This document shows positions 45,928 through 54,253 of a DNA stretch of 64,000 bases, in pieces (the stretch's first letter is position 1; each line of letters begins with the position of its first letter). Position numbers and translations under genes: made by a program. The notes beneath the pieces are model-generated. The model saw only the letters and a program-made list of their open reading frames with translations, did no database searches and was not told the DNA's origin. The stretch is from contig NZ_GL890930.1 of assembly GCF_000211815.1 (NCBI RefSeq), positions 1-64,000 on the forward strand, written 5' to 3'. This DNA comes from Moorena producens 3L (GTDB lineage: Bacteria > Cyanobacteriota > Cyanobacteriia > Cyanobacteriales > Coleofasciculaceae).

Positions 45928-46095
45928 ATGGCTAGAATCAAAATAGAAGAACTGACCGATAAATCAACCAAAGACTCATCAGGAAGGGGTAACACCTTAT
46001 TGGCCTTGACTGACGACGAGTTAAGCAAGGTGTGCGGTGGTTTTATAGCTGGCGGCAATAAACGTCTTGATTCGTTAAATGCAAATGTGTCGTAG
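45928..46095 (+). CDS. Double-glycine leader precursor peptide
   Basis: This 55-residue gene has a good ribosome-binding site (AAAGGTGA, 6 bp before ATG 45928). The leader MARIKIEELTDKST... ends in LTDDELSKVCGG, matching the LxxxEL...GG leaders of class II bacteriocins and NHLP-type substrates. The predicted core is FIAGGNKRLDSLNANVS, 17 residues, hydrophilic with one further GG. Exporter genes flank it on both sides (42908-45094, 46543-48672). It is probably cut by the C39 domain and secreted. No modifying enzyme is adjacent. Confidence 0.8.
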   Translation: MARIKIEELTDKSTKDSSGRGNTLLALTDDELSKVCGGFIAGGNKRLDSLNANVS

Positions 46096-46160
46096 TGGTA
46101 AAGATGTAGTGGTTTGCTACGGTCTGATCAAGGTAACGGGAGCTAAAATCACTACTTGTG
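46096..46160. repeat. GTAGTGGTTT hairpin element, copy 2
   Basis: GGTAAAGATGTAGTGGTTTGC...GGGAGCTAAAATCACTAC starts at the stop codon of the plus-strand precursor. It is an inverted, diverged copy of 45166-45232. Confidence 0.8.
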
Positions 46161-46206
46161 TACCACTACCCACTACATGTTTATCACTACCGACTATGCA
46201 GTTCAT

Positions 46207-46276
46207 GTAGGGTGGGCAGTGCACCAGACAGATAATGAAGCTTGCAAACCGCGTTGGTAGGCACTGCCCACCCTAC
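46207..46276. repeat. GTAGGGTGGGCA palindromic element
   Basis: GTAGGGTGGGCAGTGC and GCACTGCCCACCCTAC are 16-bp perfect inverted ends, 70 bp overall. The outer half matches the arrays at 56-59 kb. The rest of 46277-46542 shows no clear gene. Confidence 0.85.
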
Positions 46277-46542
46277 GATTAATCACTCATACCTCGTCAA
46301 TAATTATCGAAGTTATGACGACTTAAACGGATCAAATCCTGGGCTAGCGGACGCTTTCCTGAAGCCCTCAATTATTACTTCGGGATAATCTTTTTCTTTT
46401 ACGCAGAGAAAAGATTTTTTGTAAAAAATATTTACATAAGGATTTCGATAATCTGAGGAATAGCATCAGTAATGGCTGATCCTAAGAGTTCATTAACCTC
46501 AATTTTGATAAAATTCAGTAGGCTATCATATTTCCCTGTCCC

Positions 46543-48672
46543 ATGACAGAAAAAGCCCTGAGGGAACTCGCCTCAATCCTCAATCCCACCGCCGACATCC
46601 CCGAAGGAGAAACCCCGCTGTTAATTGCTGTAGGTGCTATCGGCAAAGCTTTAGGGATAACCATTCGTCCTGCTGCTAAATCAGAAAATGCCAATACCCT
46701 AGACGCGATCGCACGGGCTTCCGGTTTCCGCACCCGTCGAGTCACCCTCACTGGTAACTGGTGGAAAACAGATTGTGGTCCCCTGCTGGCTTTTACTAAG
46801 GAAGAAAATCAACCAGTCGCTCTGCTACCGCTCAAAGCCACCAAGTATGAAATCCTTGACCCAGTCGAGTTGACCCGCACCCCCCTCAACCGTAACACTG
46901 CCACAACAATTGCTGCCATTGCCTATACCTTTTATCGGCCTTTACCCGATAAAGAGATTACAGTCTGGGATATTCTCCAATTTACGATCAGAGGTCGTGC
47001 TCCAGACTTGCTGAAAATCCTGGGAGTGGGAGTAGTTGCAACGTTATTCGGGATGTTGACACCACAAATTACTGGTATTCTGATCGACTCTGCCATTCCC
47101 GACGCTAAACGCCAATTATTAATCCAAATGGGTTTGGGATTGTTAGCCGCTAGCTTTGGGGTGATGATATTCCAATTGGCTCAAAGTTTTGTGATCCTGA
47201 GATGGCAAACCAAAGTCAGTTATGATACTCAAGCCGCCCTTTGGGATAGATTGCTCAAACTCAAACCCGCCTTTTTCCGCCAGTATTCCACAGGGGATTT
47301 ACACAATCGGGTTTCCGCTGTTAATCAGATTCGTGATCGACTTAGCGGTAGCATTTTGCGAACCCTATTTACCAGTTTATTTTCGTTGCTAAATCTAGGA
47401 CTATTGATAGTCTACAGTTTTCCTCTGGCATTCGTTGCGATCGCTATCGCTTTAGTAGCAGTAATTATTACTACCCTATCCGGTATGATTACCAGGCGGA
47501 AAATGCGTCCCCTCCAGCAGCTTTCAGGAGAAATCTTTGGACTAACAGTGCAGTTAATTGGTGGCATCTCGAAATTACGAGTTGCTGCTGCTGAATCAGA
47601 GGCGTTTGCTTGCTGGGCGAAAAAATACACTCAGCAGGTAAAACTGATATTGAGTACCCAGTTAGTGGAAGACTTACTAACTGCGTTTAATGTAATGTTA
47701 CCAGCAGTAAGTTCCATGCTGCTGTTTGGATTTACTGTTGCTTTAATGGCACAGTCCGTAGGGGAAACAGGATTATCTACTGGTACATTTCTGGCATTTA
47801 ATACTGCCTTCGGTACCTTTATCACCAGCGCCACCCGATTAAGCAACACTCTGATTGATAGTTTAGATATCAGTATTTTATGGGAACGCGCCCAACCAAT
47901 TTTACAGACAAAGCCAGAAGTTGATGCTGATAAGTACCATCCCGGCAGGCTTTCAGGTCAACTGAAATTAAACCAGGTTTGCTTTCGTTACCGCCAGGAT
48001 AGTCCTTTAGTTTTAGATAAAATTACCCTAGACGCGAAAGCTGGAGAATTTATTGCTATTGTCGGTCCCTCGGGGAGTGGTAAATCCACTATCATGCGGT
48101 TGCTGTTGGGATTTGAAACTCCCGAAGCGGGAGCAATCTTTTATGATGGCAAAGATTTATCGGGATTAGATATTGCAGCGGTCAGGCGACAGTTAGGGGT
48201 AGTGCTGCAAAATGGGCGGATTATGAGTGGTTCAATTTGGGAAAACATTGCTGGGGGGGCAATTGTTACCCAAGATAAAGCTCTGGAAGCGTTGCAGATG
48301 GCGGGATTAGCTGAGGATATTCAAGCCATGCCCATGGGGATACATACTATTATTTCCGAAGGGGGTGGGAATCTTTCTGGAGGACAGCGACAACGGTTAT
48401 TTATTGCCCGCGCTTTGGTACACAAACCCCAGATTTTGTTGTTTGATGAAGCGACATCTGCGTTGGATAATCGCACCCAAGCAATTGTTACTAATAGTTT
48501 AGAAAAATTGGGGGTAACTCGCATAGTAATTGCCCATCGTTTGAGTACTATTCGTCATGCTGATAGGATTTATGTGTTGCATGGTGGGAAGATAGTACAG
48601 CAGGGAAGTTTTGAGGAATTGGCAGCAGTTGAGGGGTTGTTTGCTGATTTGATGGCGCGACAGATGGTGTGA
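46543..48672 (+). CDS. NHLP-type ABC transporter permease/ATPase without peptidase
   Basis: The 709-residue protein has an N-terminal domain (about 1-130) without C39 catalytic residues, six membrane helices (about 160-430) and an ATPase with GPSGSGKST (about 507), LSGGQRQRLFIARAL and LFDEATSALD. This matches the second ABC subunit of NHLP bacteriocin systems, which usually works beside a peptidase-bearing exporter and an HlyD-like adaptor. All three are in this cluster. The order is exporter, precursors, this gene, toxin-antitoxin pair, adaptor. Confidence 0.88.
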   Translation: MTEKALRELASILNPTADIPEGETPLLIAVGAIGKALGITIRPAAKSENANTLDAIARASGFRTRRVTLTGNWWKTDCGPLLAFTKEENQPVALLPLKATKYEILDPVELTRTPLNRNTATTIAAIAYTFYRPLPDKEITVWDILQFTIRGRAPDLLKILGVGVVATLFGMLTPQITGILIDSAIPDAKRQLLIQMGLGLLAASFGVMIFQLAQSFVILRWQTKVSYDTQAALWDRLLKLKPAFFRQYSTGDLHNRVSAVNQIRDRLSGSILRTLFTSLFSLLNLGLLIVYSFPLAFVAIAIALVAVIITTLSGMITRRKMRPLQQLSGEIFGLTVQLIGGISKLRVAAAESEAFACWAKKYTQQVKLILSTQLVEDLLTAFNVMLPAVSSMLLFGFTVALMAQSVGETGLSTGTFLAFNTAFGTFITSATRLSNTLIDSLDISILWERAQPILQTKPEVDADKYHPGRLSGQLKLNQVCFRYRQDSPLVLDKITLDAKAGEFIAIVGPSGSGKSTIMRLLLGFETPEAGAIFYDGKDLSGLDIAAVRRQLGVVLQNGRIMSGSIWENIAGGAIVTQDKALEALQMAGLAEDIQAMPMGIHTIISEGGGNLSGGQRQRLFIARALVHKPQILLFDEATSALDNRTQAIVTNSLEKLGVTRIVIAHRLSTIRHADRIYVLHGGKIVQQGSFEELAAVEGLFADLMARQMV

Positions 48673-48760
48673 AGGGAATAGGGAGTAGGGAATAGGGAGT
48701 AGGGAGTAGGGAATAGGCAAGAGGCAAGAGGCAAGAGGCAAGAGGTGAAAAATCCTGTAT
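48673..48760. repeat. Heptamer repeats (GGGAATA, GGGAGTA, AGAGGCA)
   Basis: Runs begin 3 bp after the ABC transporter stop codon and change from GGGAGTA to GGCAAGA units. Confidence 0.85.
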
Positions 48761-48833
48761 ATCTGATAGCTATTAAAAACCCTGTAAATGTGATATAATT
48801 TCATTATTACCTAGCTCCGTTAATAGTTTCATA

Positions 48834-49067
48834 ATGAAAACAATTTCCAAAAGTATACTAAAAAGCAAACTGCTGGAGTTCTTGCAGCTTGTCGAGTCAG
48901 AAGGGGAAGAAATTGTAGTTACTGATCGGGGCAAACCAGTGGTGATCATTTCTAAATACGCCAGCAATTTCCCTTCAACAGAACAGTTATTTGGGCAAAT
49001 GCGCGGTAAAGTACAGTATTTTGAGGATTTAACAACTCCTACAACAGCAGAATGGGGAGAAGTGTGA
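48834..49067 (+). CDS. Phd/YefM-family antitoxin
   Basis: The 77-residue protein begins MKTISKSILKSKLLEFLQLVESEGEE and continues IVVTDRGKPVVIISKY, the Phd/YefM DNA-binding fold. It would repress its own operon and neutralise the toxin encoded next. It overlaps the PIN toxin start by 16 bp. Confidence 0.9.
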   Translation: MKTISKSILKSKLLEFLQLVESEGEEIVVTDRGKPVVIISKYASNFPSTEQLFGQMRGKVQYFEDLTTPTTAEWGEV

Positions 49068-49456
49068 AAATTGTTCTCGATACTTGCGCTTTGATTTGGT
49101 GGAGTCTAGATCCAGATAAGCTTTCTCAATCTGCGAAAGACGTTTGCCACCAAATGGAAACGAAAAAAAATGGTCTTGTTCCATCCATATCTCTCTGGGA
49201 AATTGCGATAAAAATCAAAAATAAAAAACTAGATTTAGGAGTTGATATTAATAAGTATGTTGCTTCTTTGAAAAAGTCTAGTGTTGTCAGAATTGTCCCG
49301 ATTGATGAAGATCTGTGGTTAGAAAGTGTCAAGCTAGCATGGGATCATCGAGATCCTGTTGATCGAGTCGTTGTAGCACTAGCTATCAGCCATCAAGCTT
49401 CAATCATCACAGCAGACAGAGAAATCAGAAATTTTTACTCAGATGTGATTTGGTAG
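49052..49456 (+). CDS. PIN-domain toxin (VapC-like)
   Basis: The protein shows PIN-domain acidic residues: VLDTCALIWW (Asp10), the SISLWEIAIK Glu, WDHRDPVDRVVVALA with Asp, and IITADREI. PIN toxins are Mg-dependent RNases, often against tRNA or rRNA. ATG 49052 and GTG 49064 are both possible starts; the latter would overlap the antitoxin stop. The pair sits within the peptide-export cluster but is probably independent of it. Confidence 0.88.
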   Translation: MGRSVKIVLDTCALIWWSLDPDKLSQSAKDVCHQMETKKNGLVPSISLWEIAIKIKNKKLDLGVDINKYVASLKKSSVVRIVPIDEDLWLESVKLAWDHRDPVDRVVVALAISHQASIITADREIRNFYSDVIW

Positions 49457-49522
49457 TACAAACCTGACAGGGTGACAATCAGCCTTATTAGCGTAGACCT
49501 TTTCTAGACTTAACGATTGCTA

Positions 49523-49580
49523 AAACCAAAAAGCAAAACCCCCAGCAAGAGCTACATAGGAAGTAAGCTCAATGCTGGGG
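49523..49580 (-). terminator. Rho-independent terminator on the minus strand
   Basis: CCCCAGCA (minus sense) pairs with TGCTGGGG (plus 49573-49580 with 49540-49547) and is followed on the minus strand by TTTTGCTTTTTGGTTTT. It implies minus-strand transcription through 49.6-49.9 kb. A frame across it (ending LAGGFAFWF) is a coincidence of this structure. Confidence 0.65.
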
Positions 49581-49724
49581 TGAAAACAGCAACCGTATTG
49601 CCCGTGCCAGGTAATCAAAGGCTGATCGGCGTTGGGATGGTTGTTAATCAATTTATCGAGGCGAACCCAACGCCCTGGGATGGGTCAAATGGTTTTTTAC
49701 CAATGCCTTAGGTCTGTGGTATTT

Positions 49725-49883
49725 TCAGGTATTCCCACCCCTCACATACCCATTCCCGCTCCCGCTATCGTCTCCAATTCACACAAAGAGAGTTTGGAGA
49801 GTTTCGAGGGTTTTGTGGTGGAGTTTGAGTTGACCGACTCAGAGTTGGGTCGAGAGTTTTGTGGTGGAGTTTGGTGGGTTTGA
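49725..49883 (+). CDS. Candidate precursor peptide (plus-strand reading)
   Basis: The frame ends FELTDSELGREFCGGVWWV, whose LTDxEL....CGG closely matches LTDDELSKVCGG of the precursor at 45928. The core would be only VWWV. The start is uncertain (GTG at about 49722-49725, or ATG 49632). It is fully antisense to the minus-strand candidate; only one of the two is likely real. Confidence 0.35.
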   Translation, partial: SGIPTPHIPIPAPAIVSNSHKESLESFEGFVVEFELTDSELGREFCGGVWWV

Positions 49884-49894
49884 TTGTTCTTCAT
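49742..49894 (-). CDS. Candidate precursor peptide (minus-strand reading)
   Basis: A 50-residue frame starts at ATG 49894. Its Asn/Gln/Pro/Ser-rich leader and the end KPSKLS...LCELETIAGAGMGM resemble the precursor at 45323-45490 (MK..NN..., PSKLS...ELDSLVGG), but the GG is GA and almost no core follows. A terminator lies downstream at 49523-49580. It may be a degraded precursor. The opposite strand also looks precursor-like (separate entry). Confidence 0.45.
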   Translation of the reverse strand: MKNNQTHQTPPQNSRPNSESVNSNSTTKPSKLSKLSLCELETIAGAGMGM

Positions 49895-50541
49895 TTTTTT
49901 TGCCGTTTAGTGGTAGTTTTAATGATGATCTGATGGATCCGTTGTAGGTGATCCAGGTTAGGTAAAGTAGGTTTAGATTGACGAAGTTGGGGCACCAGTT
50001 GCGCCGCCGCCCCAGGAGCTTTGGGGCAGTAAGATGCCCCCCACCCCAGGAGCGTAATTGCGTCATGCTCTTTATAACCAACTACTTTGATGCAGTTATT
50101 TACTAACCCATTGGTGATCAAACATAATACTATAATCAAAGAAATATAGCACTATTGTCAAGCAACTTTACAAAGTTTATTATATTTTACATAGGGTTAG
50201 CTAATCAATCGGATTTTGTTTGGAAGAAATTGTAATTGACAAAACGTAGGATATGTCAAGGAAGTCTGCTATCAACTATTAGCTATCAGTTATCAGTTAT
50301 TAGCTATCAGTTATCAGCTATCAGCTATCAGCTATCAGCTAAGTAGGTGGGTTTAATTATCCGTAAAATAGCGATTGTGAATCTATGGCCAGGCTACTGT
50401 TCGCGCAGCGTGCGCGTAGCGCAATCAGTGTTTTTGAATAAAATAAGCTGACGGCTGACGGCTGACGGCTGACGGCTCCCTGCTCCCTATTCCCTATTCC
50501 CTATTCCCCATTCCCCATTCCCTGCTCCCTCCTCCCCGATA
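49895..50541. other. Region between the third precursor locus and the adaptor gene
   Basis: At about 49990-50060 there are two GCTCCTGGGG(T/C)GG repeats. On the minus strand they give, in different frames, glycine-rich strings such as SSWGGGATGAPTSSI (stop at 49973-49975), possibly a decayed core. From 50275 to 50525 there are AGCTATC, GACGGCT and CCCTATT heptamers that run up to the HlyD start, with a GCGCAGCGTGCGCGTAGCGC piece at about 50402-50421. Confidence 0.5.
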
Positions 50542-51981
50542 ATGACTCAGCAAAAACCCCCTATCTTCCGTCAGCAAGCCCTAGACCGATTATCTGACCC
50601 AGAACAGTTAGATCGGTTAATGCCAGTGGTTAGTCCCGTGGATTGGCTACCTTTGGGGGGATTAGCTATATTCGGCCTGATCGGGGTACTTTGGAGCATA
50701 GTTGGGACTATTCCGATCACTGTCACGGGTAAGGGAGTGCTGATTAATCCCCGTCGGGTGGTACAGTTGGAATCTCCGATATCCGGACAGTTGGAATCTT
50801 TAACGATTCGCACCGGTCAATGTGTAAAAAAAGACGATATCCTGGGAATCATTGACCCCTCTGATCTAAAACAGCAGTTGCAACAACAACGGGATAAACT
50901 GGCTCAGTTAAAGCAACAAATAGCAAAAATTACGTTACTGCGACAACAACGCACCCAGCTAGAAACAACAGCAATTACTGCTGAACGCACCAGCTTACAA
51001 CAACGGTTACGAGATACTGAAACCTTGACTCCCCAGCTCCAAAATCAAGGATTAACTAGCATCTTGAGCCAGCATCGCAGCCTCCAACAACAGCTCAAAG
51101 ATGCAGAAGAATTAACCCCGATACTACAACAGCGACTGGCCAAGCAACGGGACTTGCAAAAACAAGGAGCAATTTCTTCTGAACGGATTTTACAAGCAGA
51201 ACAAGACTATCGAGAAACCCGTCAAACTATCTCCGAGATTCAAGCCCAATTGCAACAGTTGCAGGTACAGGAAACGGAGCTACAACAGAAGTATTTAGAA
51301 AATATCAATAGTATTACTCAAATTAAAGCGGAATTAGAAAAACTAGACACCCGTAGTAAACAACTAGAACAGGATAATCTGGAAGCTACCAATACTGATA
51401 ATAATCAAATTCAGGACATACAGCAAGCCATCGCCCGATTGCAAAAGGAAGTTGCAGACAACAGTATTATTAAAAGTCCCCATACCGGATGCATTCTAGA
51501 AATAACGGCTACTGTGGGGCAATATCTCAACCCCGGAAATCCCCTGGGAACCCTACAAACACCAGGGAAAGCTAGGGATATGATCAGCGTAACCTATTTT
51601 CCTGTTGAAGATGGCAAAAAAATTCAACCGGGCATGAAGATTTTAATTACACCGGATACAGTAAAACGGACAAGATATGGGGGAATTGTCGGGAAAATAA
51701 CTGAAGTTTCTCCCTTTTCAATCACCTCAGCAGGGGCGAGTTCGGTGATCGGAAACCCCGAAGTGGTACAAAAATTAATGGGCGAAGAAGGAGGTAAAAT
51801 CGAAGCGATCGCTAAATTACAACTTGACTCCAAAACCCCCAGTGGTTATAAATGGTCATCTTCCCTCGGACCCCCGTTAAAAATTTCTCCAGGAACCACA
51901 ACAACCGTAAGGGTAACAGTGGAAGAGCGTACGCCCATTACTTGGGTTTTGCCTATTTTGAGAGAGTGGAGTGGGATATAG
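50542..51981 (+). CDS. HlyD-family membrane-fusion adaptor of the peptide export system
   Basis: The 479-residue protein has one N-terminal membrane helix (about 35-58, LPLGGLAIFGLIGVLWSIVG), a biotinyl-lipoyl-like half (VVQLESPISGQLESLTIRTGQCVKKDDIL), a long Gln-rich coiled coil (about 105-305) and the second lipoyl half with IIKSPHTGCILEI (about 313-325), then beta-barrel domains. It matches the NHLP bacteriocin-system secretion protein type. It would link the ABC exporters to the outer membrane. Heptamer repeats end 12 bp before the ATG. Confidence 0.9.
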   Translation: MTQQKPPIFRQQALDRLSDPEQLDRLMPVVSPVDWLPLGGLAIFGLIGVLWSIVGTIPITVTGKGVLINPRRVVQLESPISGQLESLTIRTGQCVKKDDILGIIDPSDLKQQLQQQRDKLAQLKQQIAKITLLRQQRTQLETTAITAERTSLQQRLRDTETLTPQLQNQGLTSILSQHRSLQQQLKDAEELTPILQQRLAKQRDLQKQGAISSERILQAEQDYRETRQTISEIQAQLQQLQVQETELQQKYLENINSITQIKAELEKLDTRSKQLEQDNLEATNTDNNQIQDIQQAIARLQKEVADNSIIKSPHTGCILEITATVGQYLNPGNPLGTLQTPGKARDMISVTYFPVEDGKKIQPGMKILITPDTVKRTRYGGIVGKITEVSPFSITSAGASSVIGNPEVVQKLMGEEGGKIEAIAKLQLDSKTPSGYKWSSSLGPPLKISPGTTTTVRVTVEERTPITWVLPILREWSGI

Positions 51982-52134
51982 AAATTATCAATTGGGTTAG
52001 GTAAAAATCTTTAGGTTTTAGGGAACAGGGAACAAGGAGTAGGGAGTAGGGAGTAGGGAGTAGGGAGCCTCGGAGCAGGGAGCCTCGGAGCAGGGAACAG
52101 GGAGTCGGGAAGAGTAGTCAAGGGTTTTCATGAG
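51982..52134. repeat. Heptamer repeats (GGGAACA, GGGAGTA, AGCAGGG)
   Basis: About 52020-52110, with a duplicated GGAGCCTCGGAGCAGGGA segment. Confidence 0.8.
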
Positions 52135-52512
52135 CTATTTAGAAACGCTATAACTGTGTGGAAGATAAATAATTTGGTCTTGATATTCGCTTTCAAAAGA
52201 TGCCTCAGCTAGAAAAACCAACTCATCAATATTTTCTCCCATACTTAACTTGGTGTTGAGAATAAAGATGCCTGGTATGTGATTCCCTTCTGCAATATAA
52301 TCAGCTAAGTGGGTCGGCATAGATTTACGATTATTTGTCACCAGCACAAAACCATACTCGTCACACCAGTTCAGAATTTGTGGGTCTAACGTTCCTCTTG
52401 CAGGAGTATTCGGTTCACCAACAACCCACATCACCAAATCAGGAGAATTCCGGGTCAATTGGATTTTGTAAGCAGGATTGACATTTTCATCCAATAGATA
52501 TTTGAGAGTCAT
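52135..52512 (-). CDS. DUF5615 PIN-like toxin
   Basis: The 125-residue protein opens with the DUF5615 motif YLLDENVNPAYKIQL and has WCDEYGFVLVTNNRKSMP, the acidic PIN-like pocket. In VapBC45-like systems it is the nuclease toxin. It overlaps the upstream DUF433 gene by 26 bp on the same strand, the standard order antitoxin-toxin. Confidence 0.88.
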   Translation of the reverse strand: MTLKYLLDENVNPAYKIQLTRNSPDLVMWVVGEPNTPARGTLDPQILNWCDEYGFVLVTNNRKSMPTHLADYIAEGNHIPGIFILNTKLSMGENIDELVFLAEASFESEYQDQIIYLPHSYSVSK

Positions 52513-52840
52513 CAGCTTTTTTCATTACTTTTCGTTCTGCTCTCAACTTCCGCAATCGCAGCGCAGAGGTGGAGGGATTAAGTTGCTGTGCTTTCAGTTG
52601 CTGGTGACTCCACTCTAACCAGTCAGCAACATATTGGCTCACCATTTCTTTATTGTGTAGATAATAAAGAATAGTAGCGTAGACCTGTTCTAGATTTAGG
52701 GATGGATAGGTTTCGGCAATTTCTTCGGGAGTGCGGGCACGATGGATATAATCATAGAGAATAGTTTCTATTCCTATTCTTGTGCCTTTGAGCCGAATAT
52801 CGTCCACACTTAGGAAGTCAAAATAGTTTTCTAGTTGCAT
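52487..52840 (-). CDS. DUF433 antitoxin-like protein
   Basis: The 117-residue protein has the DUF433 pattern (DDIRLKGTRIGIETILYDYIHRARTPEEIAETYPSLNLEQVYATILYYLHNK when read in parts), with a basic C-terminal tail (RKLRAERKVMKKADD) not seen in the copy at 10603. It pairs with the DUF5615 gene downstream. Confidence 0.88.
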   Translation of the reverse strand: MQLENYFDFLSVDDIRLKGTRIGIETILYDYIHRARTPEEIAETYPSLNLEQVYATILYYLHNKEMVSQYVADWLEWSHQQLKAQQLNPSTSALRLRKLRAERKVMKKADDSQISIG

Positions 52841-53519
52841 TTATTTTATAGCAAAGGGAGTAGGGAGCAGGGAGCAGGCAATAAGCAAGAGGCAAGAGGT
52901 AAAAAATGCTGTGTACCTCAGGTGCGACCCGTGGCGAATTTAATTCTTAATGGGTCAAGGGCACCTAATAGTTATGGAAAACGCTGTATTAGCTTATTAG
53001 CTCGTTATATAGCAGAAGTCAGAAGTCAGAAGTCAGAAGTCAGAAGTCAGAAGTCAGAAGTTAAACTCTTGCCATACTGTAGTTTGAGACTTTTGTCATG
53101 TCCTAATTACCCTGGCGACTGTTATAATTAAGAATTTTATCATACTTTGATGATGTTGGAGTACAGGCTTACTGAACCACAAGTATTGCTTTGCCTGTTC
53201 CCGATTCCCAATTCTCTCGGTGCGCTTTCCGTAGGCGAATTAAATTCGCCACGGGTCGCACCGCTCCCAATTCCCAATTCCCAATTCTTGATTCCCGATT
53301 CCCGATTCCCGATTCCCTTTTTCTATAAGTCTCAAAACAAAAAAAATAGCCGTAGAAATACTATCGACGGCTATTTCAATCACCTATGTCAGAAGTTTCC
53401 GAACCAATCCGGACGTGATCCGATGGGATTGGCCAAGGGGGGGAAACCCCCCCAGAAATTTAGCGATGCAGCGCGGTCTTGGGGGTTTCCCCCATGAGCG
53501 ACTGCATCAAGACAAGGTG
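52841..53519. repeat. Repeat-filled region, no gene
   Basis: In order: GGGAGCA/GGCAAGA heptamers (52855-52900), a palindrome of the 44-bp family (52921-52965), AGAAGTC heptamers (about 53007-53061), a second palindrome (53219-53262) between CCCAATT/CCCGATT heptamers, and a GCGATGCAGCGCGG...GCGACTGCATCAAGAC element (about 53463-53517). A GGGGGGGAAACCCCCCC hairpin is at about 53436-53453. Confidence 0.8.
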
Positions 53520-53717
53520 TTATGGCAACAACAAATACTTGGTCATGATAGTAATGAATTCCCCTGGAACTTCAGTGGGCTGCAGAGGACTCCATTCGGA
53601 AATCTCAGCATAGCGCAGACCATAAAGGGCGTACATCGTGTTGAGTACTGCTTTACGAGACCCCTTTAAGATGTGCTTAACGGCTTGTTTGTTGGAGTTT
53701 GGAGTAAATTCTGACAT
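53520..53717 (-). CDS. Small protein of unknown function
   Basis: The 65-residue protein (MSEFTPNSNKQAVKHILKGS..., ALYGLRYAEISEWSPLQPTEVPGEF) has balanced composition and looks like a real conserved small cyanobacterial protein, but I cannot name a family. Its stop lies 3 bp from a repeat element. Divergent from the candidate small RNA at 54.0 kb. Confidence 0.55.
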   Translation of the reverse strand: MSEFTPNSNKQAVKHILKGSRKAVLNTMYALYGLRYAEISEWSPLQPTEVPGEFITIMTKYLLLP

Positions 53718-53971
53718 AGGTCAAAGATTCAATTTGTTTACATTGATTATTGTAATGATTATATATTTATTTGTCAAGGGTTTTTGAAAGTTTTTTATGA
53801 AAATTTTAAAGTTAATAAAAAAAGCAACAATATAACTTTATTGTTACCTTTTAAATCAAAAAAATATGTCCTAATCTAGACTGACATTGCTATCATTATT
53901 TATCCATAATTGAATCCATAAATCCCTACAAATAGTGTTTGTAAATAAATGTAAAAATCTTAAATAACCCC

Positions 53972-54000
53972 TTGCATTTTTACCAGGAGTTATCTATACT
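53972..54000 (+). promoter_or_regulatory. Sigma-70-type promoter
   Basis: TTGCAT (53972-53977) and TATACT (53995-54000) are 17 bp apart. A terminator follows within 70 bp. Confidence 0.55.
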
Positions 54001-54006
54001 ATATAT

Positions 54007-54070
54007 ATTGAGACTGAAACTAATAACCGCGCTGGTTAAAACCATTCACCGACGCCAGCGCGGTTTTCCT
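54007..54070 (+). ncRNA. Candidate small RNA of about 60 nt
   Basis: From the predicted start near 54007 to the terminator, the RNA would be about 60 nt, half of it terminator. It lacks the ACUCCUCACAC motif of Yfr1. No reading frame. This is an inference from promoter plus terminator spacing. Confidence 0.4.
54025..54070 (+). terminator. Rho-independent terminator
   Basis: AACCGCGCTGG (54025-54035) pairs with CCAGCGCGGTT (54055-54065) followed by TTCCT. The GC-rich 11-bp stem is perfect. Confidence 0.8.
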
Positions 54071-54253
54071 CCCACCTAAATAGGAGTTACTTCCATGATG
54101 GCAAAAATATCACAATTATCAATACAGCGGTTTGCAATTCACTCTTACCTGCTCCCTGCTCCCTGCTCCCTGCTCCCTAAAAACCCTATACTTTTGATTT
54201 GCGCGTAGGGCTATAAGGCTCAAGGGTTAACAATACACCAGACATGGGAGTTA

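Noticed and set aside
46310..46545. Minus-strand string NFIKIEVNELLGSAITDAIPQIIEILM
   Set aside because: Protein-like but only about 30 codons, with no start or recognisable family. It may be a relic but cannot be supported.
49517..49711. Minus-strand peptide ending IELTSYVALAGGFAFWF, and a 64-residue plus-strand frame
   Set aside because: The GG-like end coincides with a rho-independent terminator stem and U-run, and there is no credible leader or start.
54007..54070. Yfr1 small RNA
   Set aside because: Size and terminator fit, but the conserved ACUCCUCACAC motif is absent.
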